Shown here: positions 1 through 7,202 of the stretch, piece by piece | Numbering within the stretch: the first letter of the stretch is position 1 | How the letters are laid out: the number at the start of each line of letters is the position of its first letter | Source: an uncultured Thermomicrobiales bacterium | GTDB taxonomy: Bacteria; Chloroflexota; Chloroflexia; Thermomicrobiales; UBA6265 | Assembly (NCBI GenBank): GCA_902806365.1 | Contig: CADCWJ010000659.1 | Coordinates: forward strand, 1-13,402 | DNA length: 13,402 nucleotides | Reading direction: 5' to 3' | The notes under the pieces: model-generated | What the model saw: the letters and a program-made list of their open reading frames with translations, nothing else | Told to the model about the DNA's origin: nothing | Databases searched by the model: none | Position numbers and translations under genes: made by a program

Positions 1-1968
1 GACGAAACGCTCATTTCTCCCAGTGGCGAGATCGCCTACGCGATCGTGGGTCTCGCGCTTCCCCCCGAGGCGGCCCAGCGTTTGGTGCCCGAGTTTGAGG
101 CGGCCATTCAGCCGCAAAACGATGTTCGGGTCGTGGTCGCCGGTGCGCCCGCTTTCTATGCCGACATTGAGACGGCTAGCCAACGGGATCTCCGGAGAGC
201 GGAGTTAATCGCGCTTCCCTTCGCCCTGGTTGCGCTCGTGCTCGTCTTCGGCACGCTCGTGTCGGCGCTGATCCCGTTGATCATCGGCTGTGCCAGCGTT
301 GGAGTCATCCTGTTCACCATCTACGGGATTGCCCATCTGGTAGACATCAGCATCTTCGCGCTCAATCTCGCGACCATGCTCGGCCTCGGTCTGGCCGTGG
401 ACTACTGCCTGTTCATTACCAGTCGGTTCCGGGAAGAACTCGCTCAGGATCCCTCGTCAGTCGAGCGGGCCGTCACGATTGCAGTGGGACGGGCCGGTCG
501 AGCGGTCTTCTTCTCCGGCATGACGGTGCTCATCGGCCTGGCGGGGTTGATCTCGTTTCCCTTGATGTTTCTGCGGTCAATCGGCGTGGCAGGGGTGATC
601 GTCGTGGCGGTGTCCACCGCGGCGGCCCTGACGCTTCTGCCGGCAGTGCTGACCGTAATCGGGCTTCGGATCGAGCGGTGGCCGGTCGGTCCGCTCGCGA
701 GGCGGACGTTTCAGCACGCCGATGACCGTGGAGTCTGGCACGGGATCGCCACGGCGGTCATGAAGCGACCGGTAGTGGTCATGCTGCTCACGCTCGCCCT
801 CCTCGCCTCCCTGGGATACCCATTCCTGCGCGCCAATATCTCCTCTCCGGATGCAACCATTCTCCCGGAGGACCTGCCGAGCAGACAGGGGTTCGACCTG
901 CTCGCGCGGGAGTACAGCGGAGGGGAAATCTCGCCGTTCGTGATCGCCTTCGAAACACCGACATCCATGTTTCGCCCCGAGAACTTCAGCGCGCTGAACT
1001 CGCTGGTCCGGCTACTGGAGCGTGACGAGCGGATCAGCCGGATCCAGAGCGCGGTGACCCTGCCCGGAGTCGATGCGCTGCAGAATCCATTCGTGATCGT
1101 CAACGGGAGGCGGTTGCTGGAACTGGCCGGTCAGGAAACCCGGCTTGGCTCGTTCATCAGTACCGAGGCGGCAGTGATTCTCGCGTATCCGGTGGCGCCG
1201 GCCAACGCGCCAGCGAATCGAGACCTCCTGGCCGATCTGCGGCGACTCGACCTGGGCGGCGATGTCGTGCTCCTGACTGGGGGCGGAACGGCCGAGATCG
1301 TCGATGTCGTCAACGTCATCTACCGGAACTTTCCCATCGCCGCCGCGCTGATCCTGGTCACGACCTACCTGATTCTCCTGCTGCTGTTTCGATCGGTCCT
1401 TCTGCCGCTCAAGGCCATCGTCATGAACGTCATGTCGATTCTGGCTTCGTACGGCGCCCTTGTCTGGATTTTCCAGGAGGGTCACCTGGCCCGGTTCCTC
1501 CGCTTCACCCCTCAGGGATTCGTGGAAGCTTCGCTGCCGGTGATCATGTTTTGCGTCCTCTTCGGCCTGAGTATGGACTACGAAGTGTTTCTGCTGAGCC
1601 GGATCCAGGAGGAATGGGACCACTCTCATGACAACGATCGGAGCGTGGCGGTCGGCCTTCAGCGGAGTGGCCGGATCATTTCCAGCGCCGCGTTGATCGT
1701 GGTGGTCGTGACGGCGTCGTTCGTGTCCGCGGATGTGGTGCTGGTCAAGGCCCTTGGCTTTGGTATTGCGTTGGCGGTGGCGCTCGACGCTACGATCGTC
1801 AGGGCACTCCTCGTTCCGGCGACGATGAAACTGCTGGGAAACGCCAACTGGTGGATTCCGGCATGGCTGGAGCGGGTGCTTCCGAACACGCATCTTGCGG
1901 AATACGACCCAAGTTCGTCACCGACCGCCCACCGGCGTGTACCGGATGACGGCAGGTACACGCCGTAA
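1..1968 (+). CDS. MMPL/RND-family membrane transporter, C-terminal part (5' end outside window)
   Basis: This is the last 655 residues of a large multi-pass inner-membrane protein of the MMPL branch of the RND superfamily, whose members move lipids or other hydrophobic compounds using the proton gradient. The frame is open from base 1, so the N-terminus (first helix and most of the first extracytoplasmic domain) is missing. The fragment holds two copies of a hydrophobic helix bundle separated by a soluble domain (about residues 275-450). Each bundle carries the family's Asp-Tyr pair in a GLxxDYxxFxxSRxxEE motif, at residues 134-135 and 526-527, which is the presumed proton-relay site. The tail after the last helix is short and polar. 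No transporter partner or regulator lies downstream; the next gene is a small unknown on the same strand after 224 bp. The family is clear, but the substrate cannot be read from the sequence. Confidence 0.93.
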   Translation, partial: DETLISPSGEIAYAIVGLALPPEAAQRLVPEFEAAIQPQNDVRVVVAGAPAFYADIETASQRDLRRAELIALPFALVALVLVFGTLVSALIPLIIGCASVGVILFTIYGIAHLVDISIFALNLATMLGLGLAVDYCLFITSRFREELAQDPSSVERAVTIAVGRAGRAVFFSGMTVLIGLAGLISFPLMFLRSIGVAGVIVVAVSTAAALTLLPAVLTVIGLRIERWPVGPLARRTFQHADDRGVWHGIATAVMKRPVVVMLLTLALLASLGYPFLRANISSPDATILPEDLPSRQGFDLLAREYSGGEISPFVIAFETPTSMFRPENFSALNSLVRLLERDERISRIQSAVTLPGVDALQNPFVIVNGRRLLELAGQETRLGSFISTEAAVILAYPVAPANAPANRDLLADLRRLDLGGDVVLLTGGGTAEIVDVVNVIYRNFPIAAALILVTTYLILLLLFRSVLLPLKAIVMNVMSILASYGALVWIFQEGHLARFLRFTPQGFVEASLPVIMFCVLFGLSMDYEVFLLSRIQEEWDHSHDNDRSVAVGLQRSGRIISSAALIVVVVTASFVSADVVLVKALGFGIALAVALDATIVRALLVPATMKLLGNANWWIPAWLERVLPNTHLAEYDPSSSPTAHRRVPDDGRYTP

Positions 1969-2192
1969 CCGGACGGCGGTAGCATGCATCGGCTGTCACT
2001 CTCACCAGCAGAAAATGGCTCTCGACCGGTCGCTTCACTTTCCGCTCTCCATCCTCATTCGGCTTGTATCATGATGTGGCCCGGCGCCACAGATGCGAGG
2101 CCATCGGGAAATATTCCTTGGCTGTTAACTACCTGCTTGCCCAGACCTGGCGCGGACTCGTCCTGGGGAATTTCAGATTGCTCGGAGCGGCG
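1969..2192. other. Intergenic region between transporter and small ORF
   Basis: This 224-bp stretch holds no supported gene. The reading frame of the downstream small protein stays open back to a TTG at 2064, but no ribosome binding site precedes that codon. A TATCAT hexamer at 2067-2072 resembles a -10 box but has no matching -35 element at the right distance. I see no convincing terminator hairpin after the transporter stop codon. Confidence 0.5.
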
Positions 2193-2498
2193 ATGGCATC
2201 AAGAGAGAACGGAACCCCGGCTGCGCAGTTTGTCTGGCGGCATGGGAAAGACATCGTCACCGTAAGCAGGACCGGCAGTTCCTGGCAGGTTGCCTTTCTG
2301 ACCCAGGGACGCCTGCTCGGTCCACGCACTGTTGTTTACCAAGGGGTGCATCGGCAAGCAAAGTTCGCCGCCTGGGATGTCATGGCTCGCGTGATCAACG
2401 CGTCGCATGACGAGGACGAAGGCATCTCGGCGGCGATGAACGCCGCGCAGTGGATGCGACGACAGGAGACATCCGGACGGCCACCTTCCGATGCCTGA
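2193..2498 (+). CDS. Hypothetical small protein (101 aa) overlapping mutM
   Basis: I do not recognise this protein. The start chosen is the ATG at 2193, which has GGAG five bases upstream; the frame continues back to a TTG at 2064 without a ribosome site. The product is 101 residues, soluble, with no signal peptide or membrane segment. The first half looks strand-rich around a Gly-Ser-Ser-Trp-Gln-Val stretch (about residues 28-33). The second half looks helical and rich in Ala, Trp and Met, and the C-terminus is polar. The strand-then-helix pattern around a conserved-looking Trp faintly recalls small DUF2188-type domains, but this is only an impression. Its stop codon lies 8 bp inside mutM, which suggests translational coupling, so the two are probably co-expressed. 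The tight overlap is the main argument that it is a real gene. Confidence 0.6.
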   Translation: MASRENGTPAAQFVWRHGKDIVTVSRTGSSWQVAFLTQGRLLGPRTVVYQGVHRQAKFAAWDVMARVINASHDEDEGISAAMNAAQWMRRQETSGRPPSDA

Positions 2499-3417
2499 GC
2501 TGCCGGAAGTCGAAACCATTCGCCGGTACCTCGCTCAATCCGCGCTTCAAAAGACGATTACGGACGTGGACGTTCGCCTGAAGAAGGTCCTTTCGCAATC
2601 GCCTCTCCCGGGGCTCGACCTACTGGTGGGACAGGCGATTCGTAGTGCCGAGCGACGCGCCAAGATTCTCATTCTGAATATGAGCGGCGATCTGAGTCTG
2701 CTCATCCATTTCAAGCTGAGCGGTCAGTTGGCGATCGTTGTTCCCGACGGAACCAGGCTTGTCGCGGGGCATCCGGTCCCGTTCCCAACGGGCGACTATC
2801 CGCATAGGGCGACGCACGTCACCTTTACCTTCGAGGATGGCACGATCGCCTACTACAGCGATGTCCGACAATTCGGATGGATGCGGTTGATGGCTACGGC
2901 AGACGTACCCGCAACCATTGACCGATTTGGATTCGGGCCGGAAGGAGTAGGAGCGCCGCTGGATCGCAAGCTGCTTGGCGTCTCGATGCGAAAGCGGCGC
3001 ATTCCGGTCAAGCAGCTCCTGCTCGACCAGAAGTTCATTGCCGGTCTGGGCAACATCTACGTCGATGAGGCGTTGTTCGACGCTCGGATCCATCCATACG
3101 TGGCTGCCAGCGCGTTGACGGCGCGCGAACGGCTTGCGGTACTTGAGGCGGTGCCCGTCGCACTGGAGGCAGGGATTGCCCAGGGTGGGGCGAAGATCAT
3201 CCACCAGCGAGCATTTCCGGTGGACAACTTTCCGGCGGTGCATGGTCGGGAGGGTGAACCCTGCTTCGTCTGCGGCACCATGATCGAAAAGACTCGAGTA
3301 GCTGGCCGGGGCACCTACTTTTGTCCGCGCTGCCAGCAGATCCGACGATCACGCACCCGGCGAGCGGCCGACACGTCCGGTCTTGACATCACGGGCGGAA
3401 ATCCGACTCAGCAGTGA
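2491..3417 (+). CDS. mutM: Formamidopyrimidine-DNA glycosylase (Fpg/MutM)
   Basis: This is a base-excision repair enzyme that removes 8-oxoguanine and formamidopyrimidines from DNA and cuts the abasic site by beta,delta-elimination. The product is 308 residues. It starts with the diagnostic MPELPEVE, in which Pro2 (catalytic nucleophile after Met removal) and Glu3 form the active site; Lys58 is the conserved third catalytic residue. The helix-two-turn-helix contains GLGNIYVDE at 185-193. The C-terminal zinc finger has Cys258, Cys261, Cys278 and Cys281, with the DNA-binding Arg273 just before the third Cys. The void-filling Met of the usual HLxMSG motif is Leu here (HFKLSG, 73-78), while the Arg and Phe of the RQFGW segment (126-130) are kept. 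About 27 residues follow the zinc finger. The gene overlaps the small upstream gene by 8 bp and the convergent peptidase gene by 29 bp. Confidence 0.96.
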   Translation: MPELPEVETIRRYLAQSALQKTITDVDVRLKKVLSQSPLPGLDLLVGQAIRSAERRAKILILNMSGDLSLLIHFKLSGQLAIVVPDGTRLVAGHPVPFPTGDYPHRATHVTFTFEDGTIAYYSDVRQFGWMRLMATADVPATIDRFGFGPEGVGAPLDRKLLGVSMRKRRIPVKQLLLDQKFIAGLGNIYVDEALFDARIHPYVAASALTARERLAVLEAVPVALEAGIAQGGAKIIHQRAFPVDNFPAVHGREGEPCFVCGTMIEKTRVAGRGTYFCPRCQQIRRSRTRRAADTSGLDITGGNPTQQ

Positions 3418-4447
3418 TCGTGGCGACGAACCCGGCGATCACACGCGCCGCGTCCTCAAGATCCCGCAAGCTGATGACCTCGTTGGGGCTATGCATATAG
3501 CGGTTGGGGATCGAGACCAGACCGGTCGCAATCCCGGCGCCGGACCGCATCATCGCGTCGGCATCGGTCCCGCTCGAACGTCCCGCGGCCTGGATCGGAG
3601 TGTTCACACCGAGACTGGCGCCGGAGGCCATCAGTCCGGAGAAGACGTGGGGGTTGACCGACGAGCCCCGCGTGAGGACAGGCCCGCCGCCGACCTTGAC
3701 GTCGTTGTCGGCCTTCTTGGGGGCACCGGGATAGTCGGTGGCGTGGGTGACATCAATCGCGATGCCGACGGTGGGGCGGATGTGAAAGGCCATGTTCAGC
3801 GCGCCGGACATGGTGATCTCCTCGTGCGTGGCGGCGACCGCGACAACCGAGCACGCTCGGGTCATGTCCTTCAGCAGGCGCAGCGCTTCGAGGGCGACGA
3901 AAGCACCGGCCCGGTTGTCGAAGCTCCGGGACGCCCACAGATCCTCGCTGAGCTCCAGGGGAGGGACGTCCAGAACGATCGGGTCCCCGATCGCGACACG
4001 GGCGAGGGTTTGTTCCTTGCCGGCGCTCCCTATGTCGATCCAAAGCTCGGACAGCTTGGTGACATTCGAGCGGTCCTCCGGCGCAAGAAGGTGAGCGGCC
4101 TTCTTGCCGACCACACCGCGTACTTCGCCGCTCGCGGTCGAGATCACGACGCGCTGCCCAACCACGACCTGGTCGTCCCATCCCCCTATCCGGTCGAACC
4201 AGAGAAAGCCCTCGTCATCAACGTACGTGACGAGGAAACCGATCTCGTCGATGTGGCCCTCGATAGCGACGACCGGAGCGTCCTGCTGCCGGAGCCATGC
4301 GTAGGAGTTCCCCAGAACGTCCCGGTCGACCTCGTCGGCGAACGATGCAGCTTCATCCCGCCAGACCTTTGCGGCGGCTTGTTCATATCCTGACGGCGCC
4401 GGGGCAGTCAGCAGGTTCATCAGGAATGTCTTTCTGGCCAGGTTCAT
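3389..4447 (-). CDS. M42-family metallo-aminopeptidase (FrvX/glutamyl aminopeptidase-like)
   Basis: This is a cytoplasmic dinuclear-metal peptidase of family M42, whose members form large tetrahedral complexes that trim short peptides. The product is 352 residues, the usual family length. The start is the ATG at 4447-4445, preceded by GGGAGA with five bases between; upstream extension of the frame has no ribosome site. Metal and catalytic residues follow the family order: His65 and Asp67 in GHIDEIGF, Asp177 in SFDNRAGA, the Glu209-Glu210 pair, Asp232 in IDVTHATDYPG, and His319 in PNRYMHSPNE. A GTDAD segment is at 293-297. The usual QEEVG around the catalytic Glu reads HEEIT here, keeping both Glu residues. 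Some M42 members were originally annotated as cellulases or endoglucanases, and that label would be misleading. The gene is divergent from the trp operon and convergent with mutM. Confidence 0.93.
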   Translation of the reverse strand: MNLARKTFLMNLLTAPAPSGYEQAAAKVWRDEAASFADEVDRDVLGNSYAWLRQQDAPVVAIEGHIDEIGFLVTYVDDEGFLWFDRIGGWDDQVVVGQRVVISTASGEVRGVVGKKAAHLLAPEDRSNVTKLSELWIDIGSAGKEQTLARVAIGDPIVLDVPPLELSEDLWASRSFDNRAGAFVALEALRLLKDMTRACSVVAVAATHEEITMSGALNMAFHIRPTVGIAIDVTHATDYPGAPKKADNDVKVGGGPVLTRGSSVNPHVFSGLMASGASLGVNTPIQAAGRSSGTDADAMMRSGAGIATGLVSIPNRYMHSPNEVISLRDLEDAARVIAGFVATITAESDFRP

Positions 4448-4567
4448 GGTGTCTCCCGCAGCGGTAGTGCACTCGATATGGTGATCTGGCGAGCGAATGG
4501 TGAAGCCATCGAACCCGGTTCCCCGGCAAGGGGATCTGGTGGGAATCCCCGGAGCCTGCGGCCGCGC
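4448..4567. other. Divergent intergenic region upstream of the trp promoter
   Basis: These 120 bp separate the peptidase start from the trp promoter. They contain alternative short inverted repeats of GGGG/CCCC blocks, for example GGGGAT and ATCCCC between about 4530 and 4550, which could pair in either transcript. On the minus strand a weak TTCACC / CATATC pair could be a promoter for the peptidase gene, but the match is poor. No gene is supported here. Confidence 0.4.
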
Positions 4568-4597
4568 TTGACTTTGGCCGTTGGCGTGACGTATTGT
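4568..4597 (+). promoter_or_regulatory. Predicted sigma70-type promoter of the trp operon
   Basis: TTGACT at 4568-4573 (five of six consensus bases) and TATTGT at 4592-4597 are separated by 18 bp. Transcription would start near 4604, about 20 bases before the first paired element of the T-box leader, which is where a leader promoter should be. The prediction is from sequence only. Confidence 0.6.
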
Positions 4598-4624
4598 GCG
4601 CATCAGTCGAAGATCGTCAACAGC

Positions 4625-4900
4625 ATCGATCGGAACGAGTAAGCGTCATCACGCGGAGCAAAGCGAGCCGGGAATGGTGGGAGCCCGGTGTAACGCGGAC
4701 GCCGAATGGATCCGGGAGCTGAGCCCCGAAACGCTGCGGCGGAGTAGACGGCACCGGTGTTTCCCCCGTTAACGGGAACCTCGTATCGGCACCCAGCGGC
4801 AGCTCGGGCCCGTACGGTTGAGTGGGCGATGACATCGCCAACAAGGGTGGCACCGCGGATCGGCTTTGGCCTCCGTCCCTTTCCGGGATGGGGGCTTTTT
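4625..4900 (+). ncRNA. T-box riboswitch (tRNA-Trp-sensing leader) upstream of trpE
   Basis: This is a cis-acting leader RNA that binds uncharged tRNA-Trp and lets transcription continue into the trp genes. Stem I is well formed. CGGA 4631-4634 pairs with TCCG 4711-4714 below the specifier loop, GCGTC 4643-4647 pairs with GACGC 4698-4702 above it, and CGCG 4652-4655 and CCGGG 4668-4672 pair with 4694-4697 and 4684-4688. The loop carries AGTA (4638-4641) opposite GAA-TGG-A (4704-4710), the classic loop-E context, so the specifier codon is UGG (4707-4709), Trp. A perfect hairpin (GGCGAT/ATCGCC, 4825-4839) precedes the T-box core AGGGTGGCACCGCGG at 4844-4858. The UGGN base is C, which complements the G discriminator base usual in bacterial tRNA-Trp. 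The antiterminator (about 4842-4881) closes with CCGTCCCTT. The outer boundaries are approximate. Confidence 0.95.
4869..4900 (+). terminator. T-box-controlled intrinsic terminator
   Basis: The 11-bp stem GCCTCCGTCCC (4869-4879) and GGGATGGGGGC (4885-4895) pairs completely, with three G-U pairs, around a TTTCC loop and is followed by five T (4896-4900). Its 5' arm contains the CGTCCC that closes the antiterminator with the T-box AGGG, so the two structures exclude each other. Uncharged tRNA-Trp should stabilise the antiterminator and prevent termination. Confidence 0.92.
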
Positions 4901-4930
4901 GCTGCCCTTCGCATAGTGTGTCATCGATGC

Positions 4931-4936
4931 AAAGGA
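4931..4936 (+). promoter_or_regulatory. Ribosome binding site deciding the trpE start
   Basis: AAAGGA ends 8 bases before a GTG at 4945, an ideal spacing. The in-frame ATG at 4927 lies just upstream of this element and has no purine-rich site before it, so GTG 4945 is the preferred start. Confidence 0.65.
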
Positions 4937-4944
4937 CGGGAACC

Positions 4945-6531
4945 GTGGCAGTAGAGATTTCGTCGGAAGCCACTGACGTGGCGCAGGACATCCAGCCGTC
5001 GTTGGAGACGCTCCGGGAAAGGCGGGCGGGTTGGGGACGGGACCTGCGCAGCGTGCCGATCCATCGCGAGATCCTGGCCGATCTCGAGACGCCGGTGTCG
5101 GCCTATCTGAAGATCAGCGAGGGGCTGACGAAGCCCGGTTTCATGCTCGAATCTGTGGAGGGCGGCGTCCGGATCGCGCGCTACTCGTTCATTGGCGCCG
5201 ACTTCCCCAACCACGTGACGATGAACGAGGGACGGGTCTCCACCGCACTCCCGATCGACGGGGTGATCGGACGCTACGATGACCCCCTGACGGCGCTCGG
5301 CTCAATCCTGGACAGCTACCGGTCCGAGCCGGACGACGCCCTGCCACGGTTCACGGGCGGGGCGGTCGGATATCTCACCTACGACGCGATCCACCGGTTC
5401 GAGCCGAGGGTGCCGTTGGCCAGGGGACCGGGGCTGGGGCTACCCGAGGCAAGGTTCCACATCGCGGATTCGCTGGTGGTGTTCGATCACCTTGAACGAA
5501 CGATGAAGGTGATCGCCCATGTCCGGGTGAGTTCGGACAGCGACCTGGATGTTGCATACGGCGCCGCCGCGAACCGCATCGAGCACCTCACGCGGCTGCT
5601 TATGGCGCCCGTTCCCACGTATGCGAAGGGACGACATGAGGCGCAGCCGCCGGTCGTCGAACGGTCCCGCCCGAATACCTCCGCCCAGCGATACGCCGCG
5701 ATGGTGGAGCGTTCCAGGGAATACATCCGGGATGGCGACATCTTTCAGGTCGTGCCGTCGCAGCGTGTCGATATCGCGTCGGCCGCCGTGCCCTTCACCA
5801 TGTACCGGGCGTTGCGGATGGTCAACCCGTCCCCATACATGTTCTACCTCGACTTCGGAGATCACCACGTTGTGGGGGCGTCTCCCGAGCTCCTGGTCCG
5901 GCTGGAGGATGGCGTGGTGACGAACCATCCGATCGCCGGGACGCGGCCACGGGGGCAGACGACCGCAGAGGACGAGCGGCATGCGCGCGAGCTGATCGTG
6001 GACGAAAAAGAGCGGGCCGAACACATCATGCTTGTCGACCTGGGCCGAAACGATGTCGGCCGCGTCTCCGTGCCGGGGACGGTGCGGGTTCCGAGGCTGA
6101 TGGAGATCGAAAGGTTCTCCCACGTTATGCATATCGTGAGCCATGTCGAGGGCGACCTTAAGGCAGGGGTGAGCGGACTCGACGCGCTCCGGGCATGCTT
6201 CCCAGCCGGGACCGTGTCCGGCGCGCCAAAGATCCGGGCGATGGAAATCATCTCGGAGCTCGAAGCCGACCGCCGGGGGGTTTACGCGGGAGCCGTCGGT
6301 TACTTCGATTTCGCGGGCGGCATGGATACATGTATCGCCTTGCGAACAATGGTTGTTCGCGACGGGGTGGCGTCACTCCAGGCTGGTGGCGGGGTCGTCG
6401 CCGACAGCGATCCCGAGATGGAGTATGCCGAAAGCATGCACAAGATGCGGGCGCTCGTGCGCGCGATCGAGCGAGCGGAGCAGATCGAGACGGCGGAAGC
6501 GGTAAAGATGGAAAGGGTTCACTCGCGATGA
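4945..6531 (+). CDS. trpE: Anthranilate synthase component I
   Basis: TrpE makes anthranilate from chorismate using ammonia supplied by TrpG, the committed step of tryptophan synthesis. From the GTG at 4945 the product is 528 residues; an ATG at 4927 would add six. The N-terminal domain carries the feedback-inhibition elements LESVEGG (68-74) and RYSFIG (79-84), which with NPSPYMF (294-300) form the Trp-binding site in the family, so allosteric inhibition is likely. The chorismate-binding domain has HPIAGTRPRG (328-337), DLGRNDVGRV (365-374), HVEGDL with catalytic-type His400, PAGTVSGAPK (420-429) and the C-terminal GGGVVADSDPEMEY. The aminodeoxychorismate synthase PabB is the main paralogue to exclude, and the Trp T-box and trp neighbours decide for TrpE. 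Its stop overlaps the trpG start by 4 bp (ATGA). Confidence 0.97.
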   Translation: MAVEISSEATDVAQDIQPSLETLRERRAGWGRDLRSVPIHREILADLETPVSAYLKISEGLTKPGFMLESVEGGVRIARYSFIGADFPNHVTMNEGRVSTALPIDGVIGRYDDPLTALGSILDSYRSEPDDALPRFTGGAVGYLTYDAIHRFEPRVPLARGPGLGLPEARFHIADSLVVFDHLERTMKVIAHVRVSSDSDLDVAYGAAANRIEHLTRLLMAPVPTYAKGRHEAQPPVVERSRPNTSAQRYAAMVERSREYIRDGDIFQVVPSQRVDIASAAVPFTMYRALRMVNPSPYMFYLDFGDHHVVGASPELLVRLEDGVVTNHPIAGTRPRGQTTAEDERHARELIVDEKERAEHIMLVDLGRNDVGRVSVPGTVRVPRLMEIERFSHVMHIVSHVEGDLKAGVSGLDALRACFPAGTVSGAPKIRAMEIISELEADRRGVYAGAVGYFDFAGGMDTCIALRTMVVRDGVASLQAGGGVVADSDPEMEYAESMHKMRALVRAIERAEQIETAEAVKMERVHSR

Positions 6532-7145
6532 TCCTGCTGCTCGACAACTATGATTCCTTCACCTTCAATCTCTATCAGGCGATGGCAGGACTCGGCGCCG
6601 AGGTCGAGGTCGTGAGGAACGACAGGATCTCAGTCGCGGAGATCGAAGCGCGCATCGACGAGATCGACGGAATCGTCGTGTCGCCCGGCCCGTGTACCCC
6701 AACCGAAGCTGGCATCTCCGTGAGCCTGGTCGAACGGCTGGCGGGGAGACGTCCCATCCTTGGCGTCTGCCTCGGTCATCAATCGATCGGCGCGGCCTTC
6801 GGGGCCGAGATCGTCCATGCGCCCGAGTTGCGACATGGAAAGACATCGATGGTGACCCATGATGGACGGGGTGTCTACGAGGGGTTGCCGAATCCCTTCG
6901 TCGCCACGCGATACCACTCCCTGATCGTCGACCGGTCGTCCATTCCGGACTCGTTCGAAATCACGGCGGAGTCGGAAGATGGGGTGGTGATGGGCGTGCG
7001 TCACCGGTCGATGCAGATCGAGGGCGTCCAATTTCACCCCGAGTCGATTCTGACAACCTCGGGGGCGGATCTCCTGGCGAATTTTCTCCGGAGCTGCGGG
7101 GCGATCCCAACCGAACGGGAAATGGCCAGGGTGGTCGGGTATTAG
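6528..7145 (+). CDS. trpG: Anthranilate synthase component II (glutamine amidotransferase)
   Basis: TrpG hydrolyses glutamine and channels ammonia to TrpE. The product is 205 residues, the standard length for a stand-alone subunit. It starts at the ATG overlapping the trpE stop, giving MILLLDNYDSF, the typical N-terminus. Class I amidotransferase residues are all present: the oxyanion loop SPGPCTP (52-58), nucleophile Cys81 in GVCLGHQ, and His170 and Glu172 in GVQFHPES. No separate ribosome site is needed given the 4-bp overlap, which should hold the two subunits at equal levels. In organisms with one amidotransferase this subunit can also serve PabB in folate synthesis; whether that holds here cannot be told from the window. 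A 132-bp spacer follows before trpD. Confidence 0.96.
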   Translation: MILLLDNYDSFTFNLYQAMAGLGAEVEVVRNDRISVAEIEARIDEIDGIVVSPGPCTPTEAGISVSLVERLAGRRPILGVCLGHQSIGAAFGAEIVHAPELRHGKTSMVTHDGRGVYEGLPNPFVATRYHSLIVDRSSIPDSFEITAESEDGVVMGVRHRSMQIEGVQFHPESILTTSGADLLANFLRSCGAIPTEREMARVVGY

Positions 7146-7158
7146 CGTGCGGCCGGTC
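7142..7158 (+). repeat. Direct-repeat motif in trpG-trpD spacer, copy 1
   Basis: TTAGCGTGCGGCCGGTC begins within the last codons of trpG and includes its TAG stop. It matches copy 2 at 7203-7219 at 15 of 17 positions; the centre-to-centre distance is 61 bp. This copy lacks the perfect symmetry of copy 2. Confidence 0.6.
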
Positions 7159-7202
7159 CGGAACAGAGAAATGGGCTTGATTCGTGCCGTTGCCGCTCCT
7201 CG

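Noticed and set aside
1012..1893. Long open frame on the minus strand (293 codons) opposite the transporter gene
   Set aside because: Its composition is dominated by Arg, His, Gln and Asp, as expected for the antisense of a membrane-protein gene in G+C-rich DNA; there are no recognisable domains, and the sense strand has clear family motifs.
2064..2192. Upstream extension of the small protein to a TTG start at 2064
   Set aside because: No ribosome site precedes the TTG, while the ATG at 2193 has GGAG at good spacing.
3383..4393. Long open frame on the plus strand (336 codons) opposite the M42 peptidase gene
   Set aside because: It is Gly/Asp/Arg-rich without any domain, whereas the minus-strand frame has the complete M42 metal-site series. 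It is a shadow of biased codon use.
4498..4514. tRNA-like 3' end on the minus strand (GTTCGAT followed by CACCA)
   Set aside because: No T-stem, acceptor stem or anticodon arm can be built around it; the resemblance is short and coincidental.
4757..4954. Small open frame across the T-box that could be a leader peptide
   Set aside because: It has no Trp-rich run and no ribosome site, and the RNA structure here is fully explained by the T-box, so attenuation through a leader peptide is not needed.
5440..6144. Open frame on the minus strand (234 codons) inside trpE
   Set aside because: It is His/Arg/Pro-rich, has no ribosome site and no family motif, and lies fully within a well-supported gene.
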